NCBI GenBank assembly: GCA_009668205.1
Contig: WJYM01000010.1
Location: 62,001 to 126,000 of the forward strand
Source of the DNA: Enterobacteriaceae bacterium RIT691
GTDB taxonomy: Bacteria > Pseudomonadota > Gammaproteobacteria > Enterobacterales > Enterobacteriaceae
Length of the DNA stretch: 64,000 nucleotides
Direction: 5' to 3'
Part shown: positions 43,988 through 54,005 of the stretch, in pieces
Layout: every line of letters begins with the position of its first letter
Numbering within the stretch: position 1 is the stretch's first letter
Translations under genes and position numbers: made by a program
Notes under the pieces: model-generated
The model's input: only the letters and a program-made list of their open reading frames with translations
What the model was told of the DNA's origin: nothing
Database searches by the model: none

Positions 43988-44890
43988 TTACTTGCCAACA
44001 ACCTCTTCCAGCCAGGCTTTAAAGTCAGCGCCCAGTGATTTATGGCGTACACCATATTCAACGAAAGCACGCATGTAACCCAGTTTATTACCGCAGTCGT
44101 GGCTCTTACCTTTCATATGGTAAGCTTCAACGGTCTCTTTCTCGATCAGCATGTCGATAGCGTCGGTCAGCTGAATCTCATCACCTGCGCCTGGCGGTGT
44201 TTTTTCCAGCAGCGGCCAGATTTCCGCGCTCAGAACATAACGACCCACCACAGCGAGGTTAGACGGTGCTACATTGGCTTTCGGCTTCTCAACCACGCCA
44301 ACCATTGGCACGCTGTCGCCTGGGTTCAGCGTTTCGCCTTTGCAATCAACCACACCGTAAGCGGTAACGTCTTCAACCGGCTCAACCATGATCTGGCTGG
44401 CGCCCGTTTCGTCAAAGCGCTTCATCATTTCAGCCAGGTTATCGCTGGAAAGATTGGATTCATATTCATCCAGAATCACATCTGGCAGAATAACCGCGAC
44501 AGGTTCGTTACCCACGACTGGGCGAGCACACAGCACGGCATGACCCAGACCTTTTGCCAGCCCCTGACGCACCTGCATGATAGTCACGTGCGGTGGGCAA
44601 ATAGACTGAACCTCTTCCAGCAGCTGACGCTTAACGCGTTTTTCCAGCATCGCTTCCAGTTCAAAACTGGTATCGAAATGGTTTTCGATCGAGTTTTTCG
44701 AAGAGTGGGTCACGAGGACAATTTCGGTAATGCCAGCGGCAATACACTCATTAACAACATACTGAATTAATGGCTTATCAACCAACGGCAGCATTTCCTT
44801 CGGAATTGCTTTCGTTGCAGGCAGCATCCTGGTGCCTAATCCGGCTACCGGGATAACTGCCTTAGTGACTTTTGAATTTAGTGCAGCCAT
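43988..44890 (-). CDS. galU: UTP--glucose-1-phosphate uridylyltransferase
   Basis: 300 residues (E. coli 302). It makes UDP-glucose for LPS, capsule, trehalose and galactose metabolism. The nucleotidyltransferase signature [19 protein letters not shown] (about 18-36), the [10 protein letters not shown] region and VGVVEKP are intact. It lies between hns and rssB as in E. coli. Confidence 0.97.
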   Translation of the reverse strand: MAALNSKVTKAVIPVAGLGTRMLPATKAIPKEMLPLVDKPLIQYVVNECIAAGITEIVLVTHSSKNSIENHFDTSFELEAMLEKRVKRQLLEEVQSICPPHVTIMQVRQGLAKGLGHAVLCARPVVGNEPVAVILPDVILDEYESNLSSDNLAEMMKRFDETGASQIMVEPVEDVTAYGVVDCKGETLNPGDSVPMVGVVEKPKANVAPSNLAVVGRYVLSAEIWPLLEKTPPGAGDEIQLTDAIDMLIEKETVEAYHMKGKSHDCGNKLGYMRAFVEYGVRHKSLGADFKAWLEEVVGK

Positions 44891-45086
44891 TGAAATCTCC
44901 TGGATTGTTCAAACTTTGAACGCATTCGTTTATATTTCACAGGTCCAGTATACCAGTACCGATGTCTCATTCTGGTCTGAAAAGGACCTGTTAACCTTGA
45001 ATTAGGATTTTACGCACAAATCCTGTCGATAGTACCACCACCGTCTGAAAGCGGTGACAGCTATATCCATTAATGCGACTATTTGC

Positions 45087-46100
45087 TCATTCGGCAGACA
45101 ACATTAAGCGTAAACGCCCACCCGCACCCCAAATTTGGCACTGCCATGAATCACTGCGCTGGCTGATTTGGTTCAGATAGGTGTCACCCAATGTTCCCAG
45201 CGGCACGCCATTGTTAATTTGAATCTGATGATCGCCCGTGTTTAGGGTGCCATTAAGGCCGGCAGAGACCAGAATCAAATTTTTAATTCCGCTATGGTAA
45301 TACCCCACCAGCAGTGGAAACTGGCCCGGCAGATTGGCCTGACGCAGTAATTGATTGACCTGTTTTAGCAAACTGCCCAATTCAGGTAAACGCTGCCCTT
45401 CGTGGGCCAGCTGCTCCTGAAGTAAGCCGTTAAATAACGCCCTGAGCAGTAATGCCGCCAGTACGCCATTCTCACCCGCCCGGGTGACGTCAAGACAATA
45501 AAAGGCAAGGTCTTTATCCGACAGCGGTGCAATATCCAGCACCAGGCCCGGCTTATCTGCTGAGACCAATTGACGATAATTTATTCGACAGTGTGAAATG
45601 GTTTGCTGAACCGGAGGCTGTAATTCCTGCAATAATTTTGCCGCCGCGGAAGGATTACTGACCAACGCATCCCAGTCTTCAAACAGGCGCTCTTCTTCTT
45701 CCACCCGGGAATTGAACATTGTTGGATAGAGACACGAAAAAACCGCTTCCCGCAGTCGATTGACATCCTTGACCGGTTTCAGTAACACATCCTGAACCCC
45801 AAGACGTAACGCTTTCGCAATGTCACCCATGTTTTCGGTGGCCGAAATCACAAGGATCGGCAGCTGATTACCCTGGCTGCGCAGAAATTCGACCAGCTTT
45901 AATCCATTCATTCTGGGCATCGCAATGTCGCAAATCATCAGGTCTGGCTGCAGCCTGGACATTTTCTCCATGGCATCGATGCCGTCTCCGGCAAGCGTCG
46001 TTTCAGCGCCCATCGACGCGAGCCAGGATTCCAGTACGGAACGGAAAACGGGCTCGTCTTCAACAATCAGGATCTGTTTTCCCGCCAATGGCTGCGTCAT
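45087..46100 (-). CDS. rssB: RpoS adaptor / response regulator RssB
   Basis: 337 residues, the E. coli length, from MTQPLAGKQILIVEDEP; an ATG seven codons upstream is not conserved. An N-terminal receiver domain has the phosphoacceptor Asp58 in DLMICDIAMPRMNG, the Thr/Ser in VISATE and Lys in LLKPVKD. The C-terminal part is a degenerate PP2C-like domain. RssB delivers sigma-S to ClpXP. rssA lies immediately upstream in the same direction. Confidence 0.96.
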   Translation of the reverse strand: MTQPLAGKQILIVEDEPVFRSVLESWLASMGAETTLAGDGIDAMEKMSRLQPDLMICDIAMPRMNGLKLVEFLRSQGNQLPILVISATENMGDIAKALRLGVQDVLLKPVKDVNRLREAVFSCLYPTMFNSRVEEEERLFEDWDALVSNPSAAAKLLQELQPPVQQTISHCRINYRQLVSADKPGLVLDIAPLSDKDLAFYCLDVTRAGENGVLAALLLRALFNGLLQEQLAHEGQRLPELGSLLKQVNQLLRQANLPGQFPLLVGYYHSGIKNLILVSAGLNGTLNTGDHQIQINNGVPLGTLGDTYLNQISQRSDSWQCQIWGAGGRLRLMLSAE

Positions 46101-46189
46101 GATGTCTCCCCTGGCTGACAATAAGTAAATAGTGGCACGCTATTCAACCTGTCGCCTGTCAGATTTTGCTGAAGTAATCGAAAATTGCC

Positions 46190-47101
46190 CTAGCCTGCCG
46201 TACGCACCAGCGGCAAAAGCTCATCCATTTTTTTCTCAACGGCCAACTGTCCGGCCGCAATCGCTGCCGGGGCCCGATGGAAATCCAGGGTCGAGATCTG
46301 TGGGCAAAAAGGTTGCAACAGGATGTCAGGAGGGTCACCCGCCATTCGGTTACGTTTTAATCGGTTTTCCAGCACCTGTATTGAGGTCGTCATGATCTCC
46401 ATTGCTGTCGGTGTATTCGCCGTACGACGTGACGTCATTCTCCCCAGCCGCGCCCGGAAGCGCTCATGCCAGTTGAGCGAGTCACTCTTGTCTGCAGACT
46501 CTGAGTCGGGATGAAGGTTCACTGACAGCAGATCCTGCTGCATTAAATGTGCATCGTGTTGCAAATCGACAGCGATGACAATGTCGGCGCCAAGGGCACG
46601 GGTCAGTGAAACAGGCACAGGATTCACCACTGCGCCGTCCACCAGCCAATAGCCATTGTGTCTTACGGGGGACAGTAAACCGGGAATACTGCAGGAGGCA
46701 CGCACGGCCAAATGCAGATCACCTTCGGTGAACCAGAGTTCACGCCCGGTACTGAGATTAGTTGCCACAGAAGCAAAGCGACGCGGACAGGCTTCAATGT
46801 CATTGAAGGGGATCAGCTCACGGAACTGGCTAAAGACACGCTCCCCACGCAGAAGTCCGCCTCTTCGCCAGGAGAGGTCCATCAGACGCAGCACATCCCA
46901 GGAACTGAAGGAGCAGACCCATTTTTCCAGCACCGGCAGTCGTTCGCAGGCGTACGCAGCGCCGACCAGGGAACCGATGGAACAGCCCGCCACAATATCA
47001 ATTTCAATGCCCATTTTTTGCAGTGCTTTAATCACGCCAATGTGTGACCACCCACGTGCCGCACCAGATCCCAGGGCCAATCCTACTTTTAGCTTTCTCA
47101 T
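46190..47101 (-). CDS. rssA: Patatin-like protein RssA
   Basis: 303 residues (E. coli 301). Patatin hydrolase core: oxyanion GSGAARGWSHIGV, nucleophile Ser in GCSIGS, and the catalytic Asp in LVDGAVVNPVPVS. Lysophospholipase or esterase activity is inferred; a physiological substrate is not known. It forms a transcription unit with rssB. Note that a second, unrelated-looking patatin gene lies at 58 kb. Confidence 0.95.
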   Translation of the reverse strand: MRKLKVGLALGSGAARGWSHIGVIKALQKMGIEIDIVAGCSIGSLVGAAYACERLPVLEKWVCSFSSWDVLRLMDLSWRRGGLLRGERVFSQFRELIPFNDIEACPRRFASVATNLSTGRELWFTEGDLHLAVRASCSIPGLLSPVRHNGYWLVDGAVVNPVPVSLTRALGADIVIAVDLQHDAHLMQQDLLSVNLHPDSESADKSDSLNWHERFRARLGRMTSRRTANTPTAMEIMTTSIQVLENRLKRNRMAGDPPDILLQPFCPQISTLDFHRAPAAIAAGQLAVEKKMDELLPLVRTAG

Positions 47102-47212
47102 CCTGCCGCTACTGATCCTTACTCCCAGCGTAGCAACATTGCCACTGCTCAGTTAACATAATTGCTGCCCGGCGCTTAGCGCCTCTTTTTACTGTTCAAC
47201 GGGAACGCAGTC

Positions 47213-47671
47213 ATGCATTCACTTTGCCCTTGTGGCAGCGCTCTGGAGTATAGCCTATGTTGCCAGCGATATCTGTCTGGCGCAGAGTCTGCCCCAACCC
47301 CTTCACAGCTAATGCGTTCGCGCTACACCGCCTTTGTGAAGAAAGATGCCGACTATCTGGTGAGGACCTGGCATCCCTCCTGCAACGCCCAAACTTTCCG
47401 TCAGGATTTGGCCGCCAGCTTCGAGCATACCGAGTGGCTCGGATTGACCCTCTTTGCCGCCGATCAAGGGCAATCTCCTGACGAAGGCTTTGTCAGCTTC
47501 GTCGCCCGTTTTCATGAACATAGCAAGAGCAGTGCCCTCATTGAGCGTTCAAGATTCTTAAAAGAAAATGGACAATGGTATTATATTGATGGTACACGTC
47601 CACTGATTGGCCGCAACGACCCTTGCCCCTGCGGGTCGGGTAAAAAATTTAAAAAGTGCTGTGGCCAATAA
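47213..47671 (+). CDS. ychJ: UPF0225 / SEC-C motif protein YchJ
   Basis: 152 residues, the E. coli length. Cys-rich SEC-C motifs at both ends bind zinc: N-terminal [13 protein letters not shown] and C-terminal [18 protein letters not shown]. The same motif occurs at the end of SecA. The middle is an NTF2-like domain ([20 protein letters not shown]). Function unknown. Divergent from rssA, followed by purU. Confidence 0.95.
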   Translation: MHSLCPCGSALEYSLCCQRYLSGAESAPTPSQLMRSRYTAFVKKDADYLVRTWHPSCNAQTFRQDLAASFEHTEWLGLTLFAADQGQSPDEGFVSFVARFHEHSKSSALIERSRFLKENGQWYYIDGTRPLIGRNDPCPCGSGKKFKKCCGQ

Positions 47672-47718
47672 GGCCACCACACAGAGACAGCAAACACCTC
47701 AACAGGATTTCCCCCGCA

Positions 47719-48561
47719 ATGCACTCATTACAACGCAAAGTGTTACGCACTATCTGCCCTGACCAAAAAGGGCTGATCGCACGCATTACCAACATCTGTT
47801 ACAAGCACGAGCTGAACATCGTGCAGAACAACGAGTTTGTTGATCATCGTACCGGCCGCTTCTTTATGCGTACCGAGCTGGAAGGCATTTTCAATGACTC
47901 CACGCTGCTGGCCGATCTCGACAGCGCGTTACCGGAAGGCTCCGTTCGCGAGTTGACACCGGCAGGCCGTCGCCGCGTGGTTATCCTGGTGACTAAAGAA
48001 GCGCACTGCCTGGGTGACTTGTTAATGAAAGCCAACTACGGCGGGCTGGATGTCGACATCGCCGCGGTCATCGGTAACCATGAAACGCTGCGCCCGCTGG
48101 TTGAGCGTTTTGACGTGCCGTTCGAGCTGGTCAGCCATGAAGGTCACAGCCGTGAAGAGCACGATATGCTGATGGCCGATGCGATTGAAGCCCATCAGCC
48201 CGACTATGTAGTGCTGGCGAAATATATGCGTGTGCTGACCCCGTCTTTCGTCGCCCGTTTCCCGAACAAAATTATCAATATTCACCACTCATTCCTGCCT
48301 GCCTTCATTGGTGCGCGCCCTTACCATCAGGCCTATGAACGCGGCGTGAAGATTATCGGCGCAACGGCCCATTACGTGAACGATAACCTTGATGAAGGGC
48401 CAATCATCATGCAGGACGTTATCCACGTCGATCACACCTACACGGCAGAAGATATGATGCGTGCCGGGAGAGACGTTGAGAAAAACGTATTAAGCCGGGC
48501 GCTCTATCAGGTGCTGGCCCAACGGGTATTTGTCTACGGCAACCGAACCATTATCCTGTAA
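47719..48561 (+). CDS. purU: Formyltetrahydrofolate deformylase
   Basis: 280 residues, the E. coli length, from MHSLQRKVLRTICPDQKGLI. An N-terminal ACT domain (about 1-85) is followed by a formyltransferase-like catalytic domain with the Asn-His-Asp set in NIHHSFLPAF and HYVNDNLDEGPII. It hydrolyses formyl-THF to formate and THF, balancing one-carbon pools. 47 bases separate it from ychJ. The tRNA-Tyr genes follow with their own promoter. Confidence 0.96.
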   Translation: MHSLQRKVLRTICPDQKGLIARITNICYKHELNIVQNNEFVDHRTGRFFMRTELEGIFNDSTLLADLDSALPEGSVRELTPAGRRRVVILVTKEAHCLGDLLMKANYGGLDVDIAAVIGNHETLRPLVERFDVPFELVSHEGHSREEHDMLMADAIEAHQPDYVVLAKYMRVLTPSFVARFPNKIINIHHSFLPAFIGARPYHQAYERGVKIIGATAHYVNDNLDEGPIIMQDVIHVDHTYTAEDMMRAGRDVEKNVLSRALYQVLAQRVFVYGNRTIIL

Positions 48562-48636
48562 GGGAAGAGAGAAGCTGTGCTTTTGAACGTTACGTGTAAA
48601 AAGTACGCAAACGATTCATTTTCCTGAAAGGAAGTC

Positions 48637-48664
48637 TTTACAGCGGCGTGTCATTTGATATGAT
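48637..48664 (+). promoter_or_regulatory. tRNA-Tyr operon promoter
   Basis: TTTACA at 48637-48642 and TATGAT at 48659-48664 with a 16-base spacer form a strong sigma-70 promoter. A GC-rich discriminator (GCGCCCCGC) follows, typical of stringently controlled stable-RNA promoters. The first tRNA starts 47 bases downstream. Confidence 0.85.
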
Positions 48665-48710
48665 GCGCCCCGCTCCCGCAAGGAGCAGGCCAGTAAAAGC
48701 ATTACCCCGT

Positions 48711-48795
<85 letters not shown>

Positions 48796-48837
48796 TCTTC
48801 AAACGAGTTTACTCGTCAAAATAAGCATCACACCCCT

Positions 48838-48922
<85 letters not shown>

Positions 48923-49093
48923 TCTTGCATTCAGCACCAAGCTCCTGCTCGATACCAAAGCCACATTTTTCTCTGCACAGGGAAGGATGAGAAGCTTCGA
49001 CTAAGGTTCGATTCGAACGCAGTGAGAAAGCGTTGCCAAAGGCAACGACCCGAAGGGCGAGGCGCTTGCGCCGAGTAATCCTTCCCCCGCCAC
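48923..49093 (+). ncRNA. rttR: rtT (RttR)-like RNA released from the tRNA-Tyr transcript
   Basis: In E. coli, processing of the tyrT transcript at each repeated tRNA 3' end releases a roughly 171-base rtT RNA that affects the stringent response. The unit from the CCA end of the tRNA to the next CCA is 171 bases here, with the same layout. Equivalent segments follow in the next two units. Existence of the RNA is inferred from homology of arrangement. Confidence 0.5.
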
Positions 49094-49176
49094 CATCTTG
49101 CATTCAGCACCGAATTCCCTGTCGACACCAAAATTACATAGTTTCCCGTGCGGGAAGGATGAGAAGCTTCGACTAG
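49033..49176 (+). CDS. tpr: Arg-rich small ORF in the repeat (Tpr-like, doubtful)
   Basis: A TTG-started frame of 47 residues opening MPKATTRRARRLRRVILPPP; 8 of the first 15 residues are Arg or Lys. The same frame recurs in the next units at 49204-49278 (24 residues) and 49378-49590 (70 residues), with different C-terminal ends because the spacer types differ. E. coli tyrT repeats were reported to encode a small protamine-like protein (Tpr). There is no clear Shine-Dalgarno before TTG, so expression is uncertain. Confidence 0.25.
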   Translation: MPKATTRRARRLRRVILPPPPSCIQHRIPCRHQNYIVSRAGRMRSFD

Positions 49177-49520
49177 GTTCGATTCGAACGCAGTGAGAAA
49201 GCGTTGCCAAAGGCAACGACCCGCAGGGCGAGGCGCTTGCGCCGAGTAATCCTTCCCCCGCCACCATCTCTTATTTAGCACCAAGCTCCTGTTCGATACC
49301 AAAGCCACATTTTTCTCTGCACAGGGAAGGATGAGAAGCTTCGACTGAAGGTTCGATTCGAACGCAGTGAGAAAGCGTTGCCAAAGGCAACGACCCGAAG
49401 GGCGAGGCGCTTGCGCCGAGTAATCCTTCCCCCGCCACCATCTTGCATTCAGCACCGAATTCCCTGTCGACACCAAAATTACATAGTTTTCCGTGCGGGA
49501 AGAATTCCCCACCAAATTTT

Positions 49521-49618
49521 CCCCGGTGACGCTTCGCTTACCAGGGCTACAAAAAACAAAAAAAACCAAAAATATCGCAAGCCGTTGTAGGCCAGGTAAG
49601 GCAAAGCCGCCACCTGGC
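49521..49618. repeat. REP pair (BIME)
   Basis: Two REP-type palindromes in opposite orientation: 49521-49550 (CCCCGGTGACGCTTCGCTTACC...) and 49587-49618 (GTAGGCCAGGTAAGGC...CACCTGGC), separated by an A-rich linker. It closes the repeat region and lies just downstream of the Lrp-family gene. Confidence 0.75.
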
Positions 49619-49637
49619 AATCGGCCACCGCACGTAT

Positions 49638-50081
49638 TTAAACCCCGGGCAACCGTCTTCCGACAGGCGAACTCTTCACAATCGAGGTGTTCGACTGCGC
49701 ATACTCCGAAAGGCCATCTAACAGCGTATCTAACTGCGCAATATCCTTCACCACCAGTCGGGCCACGAAACAATCCTCGCCGGTGACTTTGTCACACTCG
49801 ATACATTCCGGCATTGCCTGCAGATATTTTTCCACCTTGAGCAACATCCCCGGCAGCGGTTTCACCCGCACCAACGCCTGCAGGGTGTAACCCAATGCCT
49901 TCAGGTTGACGCTTGCGCTGTACCCTTCAATGACCCCCCGCTCTTCCAGCCGTTTCAACCGCTCTGCGGTGCTGGGTGAGGTTAAGCCAACCTCCGCACT
50001 TAACACTTTTAGCGAAACCCGGGCATCCTTAACCAGACAGGCCACAATCGCCCGGTCGATATGATCAAGCAGGAACTCCAT
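49638..50081 (-). CDS. Lrp/AsnC family transcriptional regulator
   Basis: 147 residues from MEFLLDHIDRAIVACLVKDA; an upstream extension to 50171 is not supported by the family. An N-terminal winged helix-turn-helix (about 5-60, VSLKVLSAEVGLTSPSTAERLKRLEERGVI) is followed by the RAM ligand-binding domain (about 65-140, LQALVRVKPLPG). It is divergent from a DMT exporter across 107 bases, the usual layout for a regulator and its amino-acid exporter target. The ligand is not evident. Confidence 0.93.
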   Translation of the reverse strand: MEFLLDHIDRAIVACLVKDARVSLKVLSAEVGLTSPSTAERLKRLEERGVIEGYSASVNLKALGYTLQALVRVKPLPGMLLKVEKYLQAMPECIECDKVTGEDCFVARLVVKDIAQLDTLLDGLSEYAQSNTSIVKSSPVGRRLPGV

Positions 50082-50188
50082 CACTTTCACCTTATTAATA
50101 AATGAGAATTGTGCATTCAGCCTTATAACAACCATATAACAGCGCCGATTAATTTCCCACAATAGAGCCACTGACTGCGGAGGTTTCT

Positions 50189-51085
50189 ATGCATGAATTC
50201 AAAACCGGCATCGGGCAAATGAGCCTGGCGATGCTTATTTCCGGCTCTATCGGCGCTTTTGTTCTGCTATCTGGCTTACCGGTGATTGATGTGGTGTTCT
50301 GGCGCTGTGTGATTGGGGCGATGACGCTGTTCATCTTTATCCGACTCAGTAAACAGCCCTTTAGCCGGTTAACACGCTTCACGTTGCTGCTGGCCATCGC
50401 TGGCGGCGTCGCGCTGGTTATCAACTGGCTGCTGCTGTTTGCCGCCTATGAGCGCATTTCTATCGGTATGTCGACGGTGGTCTACAACACCCAGCCTTTC
50501 ATGCTGGTGCTCATGGGGATGCTGCTGGGAGAGAAAGTCGCGCTCGTTAAATGGGGCTGGCTGCTACTGGCGTTTGTCGGCGTGGTCATCCTGCTGTCGG
50601 CGGAACTTCATGGCACGCAAAGCAACGTCATTGCAGGGGTAACCCTGGCGCTGGGGGCGGCATTTTTCTACGCGCTGACGGCGATGATTGCCCGCAGGCT
50701 TCACCCGATGCCTGCGCAGCACATTGCCTTCATTCAGGTCATTACCGGTGTTGTGATGCTGCTTCCCCTTGCCCATTTCACCCACCTCTCTGGCGATTTT
50801 CCATGGGGGATAGTGCTAACGCTGGGGATTGTCCACACTGGCTTCATGTATCAACTGCTGTACAGCGCGATTCAGAAGCTGCCAACGCCCGTGATTGGTT
50901 CACTCTCCTTTATCTATCCGCTGGTCGCGATCGTGGTGGATGGCGTGGTGTTTGGACATACGTTGAGTGCCACTCAGATGGCCGGTGGCGTATTGATTCT
51001 GCTGGCGGCGGCGGGAAATAATCTTGGCTGGGGAACAAAGAAAAAGGCCCCGCAGATGCAGGGCCTTGAAGAGAAAACACCGTAA
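50189..51085 (+). CDS. DMT superfamily (EamA) transporter
   Basis: 298 residues with ten predicted helices in two EamA repeats (about 8-140 and 150-285). ISGSIGAFVLLSGLPVIDVVFWRCVIGA and the second-repeat SFIYPLVAIVVDGVVFGHTL are typical of EamA. Export of an amino acid or related metabolite is plausible given the divergent Lrp-type regulator. AGGAGG-like CGGAGG precedes the ATG. Its 3' end contains the narI terminator, and its stop abuts the narI stop with no space. Confidence 0.92.
   Translation: MHEFKTGIGQMSLAMLISGSIGAFVLLSGLPVIDVVFWRCVIGAMTLFIFIRLSKQPFSRLTRFTLLLAIAGGVALVINWLLLFAAYERISIGMSTVVYNTQPFMLVLMGMLLGEKVALVKWGWLLLAFVGVVILLSAELHGTQSNVIAGVTLALGAAFFYALTAMIARRLHPMPAQHIAFIQVITGVVMLLPLAHFTHLSGDFPWGIVLTLGIVHTGFMYQLLYSAIQKLPTPVIGSLSFIYPLVAIVVDGVVFGHTLSATQMAGGVLILLAAAGNNLGWGTKKKAPQMQGLEEKTP
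51041..51067 (-). terminator. narGHJI terminator inside the DMT coding end
   Basis: AAGGCCC / GGGCCTT with a 10-base loop; reading leftward it is followed by TTTTTC. It lies within the last 15 codons of the convergent transporter gene, so those codons (KKKAPQMQGLE) are shaped by the hairpin. Confidence 0.8.
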
Positions 51086-51763
51086 TTAGCGACGGGCGCG
51101 AACCACCTGGTATTTGCGCGTCAGGTACTCGACCGGCGCGCTCCAGACATGCACCAGACGGGAGAACGGGAACAGCAGGAACAGGCTCATTCCCAGCACC
51201 AGATGCACGCGGTAGACGAACGCCACACCGTCGAGGTAAGCCGACGCGCCACCGTGGAAGGTGACGACAGACTGCGCCCAGTGCACCAGTTTCATCATTT
51301 CGCTGCCGTCCATATGCTGAGCAGAGAAAGGAATGGTCAGCAGACCCAGCGCACACTGGATAACCAGCAGCGCCATGATCAGGATATCCCCGCGCGTGGT
51401 CGTCGCACGGATACGCGGGTTGAACAGGCGACGCTTAAGCAGCATCACCCCACCCACCAGACACATCAGGCCCGCGGCGCCGCCGCCGAACATGGCCATT
51501 TTCTGCTTCACGGCCAGGGGCAGCCACGCTTCATACATCCAGTGCGGGGTCAGCATCCCGAAAGCATGGCCGAAGATGACGCCGAGGATCCCGAGATGGA
51601 ACAGGTTAGAGGCCATGTTCATCCCTTTACGATCCAGCATCTGGCTGGAGTGTGAACCCCAGGTATACTGACCGTAGTCGTAACGCAGCCAGCTGCCAAT
51701 CAGGAACACCGAACCCGCGATATACGGGTAGATGTCAAAGAAGAACATATTCAGGAATTGCAT
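51086..51763 (-). CDS. narI: Respiratory nitrate reductase 1 gamma subunit
   Basis: 225 residues, the E. coli length. A five-helix membrane cytochrome b; the haem-ligating histidines lie in [15 protein letters not shown] and in the C-terminal VHLVLGM / SRLVHVWS segments. It oxidises quinol at the periplasmic face and passes electrons to NarH. Its first 13 bases overlap narJ. Confidence 0.97.
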   Translation of the reverse strand: MQFLNMFFFDIYPYIAGSVFLIGSWLRYDYGQYTWGSHSSQMLDRKGMNMASNLFHLGILGVIFGHAFGMLTPHWMYEAWLPLAVKQKMAMFGGGAAGLMCLVGGVMLLKRRLFNPRIRATTTRGDILIMALLVIQCALGLLTIPFSAQHMDGSEMMKLVHWAQSVVTFHGGASAYLDGVAFVYRVHLVLGMSLFLLFPFSRLVHVWSAPVEYLTRKYQVVRARR

Positions 51764-52473
51764 TCGCGCTCTCCTCCAGTAGAGATATTCAGGTACTGCG
51801 GCGCTACCGCACCGGCGAAACGACGCTGATGCGCGGTGATGTCAGACTCCGCGCATCCCTGGTCGGCAAAGAATTTCACCTGCTCTTCTTCCCAGACCGC
51901 ATCCAGCGCCTGCGGGGTGTCATCGCGGGCTTCCTCAGCAATTTTTTCTGCCACTTTCGCCTTGTCGATCTCGGTGCTGGCCAGCTTCAGCAGCACGTCG
52001 AACAACACGGCGTAGCGGTTTTCACGCTGCTGCAGGCGTGCGCTCAGCAGCGCCAGAATCGGCGCCACATCCTGCAATCCACCCAGCGCGTCTTCACGCG
52101 GCAGCTGTGCCAGATATTCGAGGTACAGCGGCAGGTGGTCCGGCAGCTCACGGCTGTCGAGTTCCAGGCCGTGCTGTTCGTACTGCGCCATCAGATCAAC
52201 CATTGCCTGGCCGCGATCGCGGGATTCGCCATGCACGTGTTCAAACAGCAACAGTGAGGTCGCGCGACCGCGGTCGAACTGCTCGCTGTAGGCTGCCTGC
52301 ACGTCAAGGACGTCCTGCGCCGTCAGTTCTGTCACGAAACCGCACAGACTCTGGATATCGTCCTTCGCCAGAATGTCCGATTCCGCCAGCACGTCCTGAA
52401 CTTCCTGATGATGCTGCCATAAGGCAGCATCCGGATACTCCAGCAAGCGGGAGATAATCAGCAGTTCTTTCAT
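51751..52473 (-). CDS. narJ: Nitrate reductase 1 molybdenum cofactor assembly chaperone
   Basis: 240 residues (E. coli 236). A TorD/NarJ-family all-helical chaperone; [16 protein letters not shown] and [27 protein letters not shown] are diagnostic. It holds apo-NarGH until cofactor insertion and is not part of the final enzyme. The ATGA overlap with narH and the 13-base overlap with narI imply coupled translation. Confidence 0.96.
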   Translation of the reverse strand: MKELLIISRLLEYPDAALWQHHQEVQDVLAESDILAKDDIQSLCGFVTELTAQDVLDVQAAYSEQFDRGRATSLLLFEHVHGESRDRGQAMVDLMAQYEQHGLELDSRELPDHLPLYLEYLAQLPREDALGGLQDVAPILALLSARLQQRENRYAVLFDVLLKLASTEIDKAKVAEKIAEEARDDTPQALDAVWEEEQVKFFADQGCAESDITAHQRRFAGAVAPQYLNISTGGERECNS

Positions 52474-54005
52474 GACTGAGACCCCGTTTTGCTGGTCACA
52501 TCAACCGCATCAATACGCTTGCTGTTGAACAGGTTGAATTTGCTGTCGGAACCGTGGCAACCGTCGCCGAAGGTAAAGCCGCAGCCGCTCTTCTCAGGGA
52601 AGGCTTCACGCGCCAGCTCGCGGTGGCTGCTCGGTACCACGAAACGATCTTCGTAGTTCGCGATAGCCAGGTAGCGGTACATTTCCTGTGCCTGGGCTTC
52701 CGTCAGACCGACTTCGTCAAGCGCGGTAGTGTCCACCACACCCTCAACGGTTTCAGCACGCTTGTAGTGGCGCATTGCCAGCATACGCTTCAGTGCGCGC
52801 AGTACCGGTGCGGTATCGCCCGCAGTCAGCATGTTTGCCAGGTACTGAACCGGGATACGCAGGCTCTCAACGTCAGGCAGAATGCCATTGCTACCGATTT
52901 CACCGGCATCAGCAGCAGACTGAATTGGTGACAGCGGTGGCACATACCAGACCATCGGCAGCGTACGGTATTCCGGGTGCAGCGGCAGCGCCAGCTTCCA
53001 GTCCATCGCCATTTTGTAGACCGGCGACTGCTGTGCAGCGTCAATCACGCTTTGCGGTACGCCATCTTTCAGCGCCTGCTCGATCACGTTCGGATCGTTC
53101 GGATCGAGGAACACGTCCAGCTGGCGCTGATACAGATCGTTCTCGTTCTCGGTGCTTGCCGCCTGTTCAATCTGATCCGCGTCATACAGCAGCACGCCGA
53201 GGTAGCGAATACGGCCCACGCAGGTTTCAGAACACACGGTCGGCTGACCCGCTTCAATACGCGGGTAGCAGAAGATGCACTTCTCGGATTTACCGCTCTT
53301 CCAGTTGAAGTAGATCTTTTTGTACGGGCAACCGGTGATGCACATACGCCAGCCGCGGCACTTATCCTGATCGATAAGCACGATGCCGTCTTCTTCACGC
53401 TTGTAAATCGCACCGCTCGGGCAGGTGGCGACGCAAGCCGGATTCAGGCAGTGCTCACACAGGCGTGGCATGTACATCATGAAGGTGTTTTCGAACTGGC
53501 CGTACATTGCTTTCTGCACGTTTTCGAAGTTTTTATCCTGGGAGAGCTTTGAGAACTCCCCACCCAGATCGTCTTCCCAGTTCGGTCCTTTGGTGATTTT
53601 GTCCATGCGCTGACCGGTGATCAGCGAGCGAGGACGGGCAATCGGCTGGTGTTTACTTTCACCGGCTTTGTGCAGCGTCTGATAATCGAAATCAAACGGC
53701 TCGTAGTAATCATCGATACCCGGCAGATGCGGGTTAGCAAAGATTTTACCCAGCAGCAGGGCTTTATTGCCCATGCGCGGGACCAGCTTACCGTTGATTT
53801 TACGGATCCAGCCGCCCTTCCACTTCTCCTGGTTTTCCCAGTCGGTTGGGTAGCCGGTGCCTGGTTTGGTTTCCACGTTGTTAAACCACGCGTACTCCAC
53901 CCCTTCACGGCTGGTCCAGACGTTTTTACAGGTGACTGAGCAGGTGTGACAGCCGATACATTTATCGAGGTTCAGCACCATGCCGACTTGTGAACGAATT
54001 TTCAT
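52470..54005 (-). CDS. narH: Respiratory nitrate reductase 1 beta subunit
   Basis: 511 residues. It carries four Fe-S clusters; ligands are in CIGCHTCSVTC (about 16-26), CEHCLNPACVATCPSG (about 184-199), CRGWRMCITGCPYKK (with the Trp that marks the [3Fe-4S] cluster) and CIFCYPRIEAGQPTVCSETC. It relays electrons from NarI to NarG. It overlaps narG by 4 bases (ATGA). Confidence 0.97.
   Translation of the reverse strand: MKIRSQVGMVLNLDKCIGCHTCSVTCKNVWTSREGVEYAWFNNVETKPGTGYPTDWENQEKWKGGWIRKINGKLVPRMGNKALLLGKIFANPHLPGIDDYYEPFDFDYQTLHKAGESKHQPIARPRSLITGQRMDKITKGPNWEDDLGGEFSKLSQDKNFENVQKAMYGQFENTFMMYMPRLCEHCLNPACVATCPSGAIYKREEDGIVLIDQDKCRGWRMCITGCPYKKIYFNWKSGKSEKCIFCYPRIEAGQPTVCSETCVGRIRYLGVLLYDADQIEQAASTENENDLYQRQLDVFLDPNDPNVIEQALKDGVPQSVIDAAQQSPVYKMAMDWKLALPLHPEYRTLPMVWYVPPLSPIQSAADAGEIGSNGILPDVESLRIPVQYLANMLTAGDTAPVLRALKRMLAMRHYKRAETVEGVVDTTALDEVGLTEAQAQEMYRYLAIANYEDRFVVPSSHRELAREAFPEKSGCGFTFGDGCHGSDSKFNLFNSKRIDAVDVTSKTGSQS

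Noticed and set aside
48931-49773. 280-residue frame on the minus strand across the repeat array
   Set aside because: It consists of the tandem repeat read in one frame, plus REP sequence, with periodic peptide repeats and no ribosome site. It overlaps tRNA-derived sequence and is best explained by repeat length being a multiple of three.
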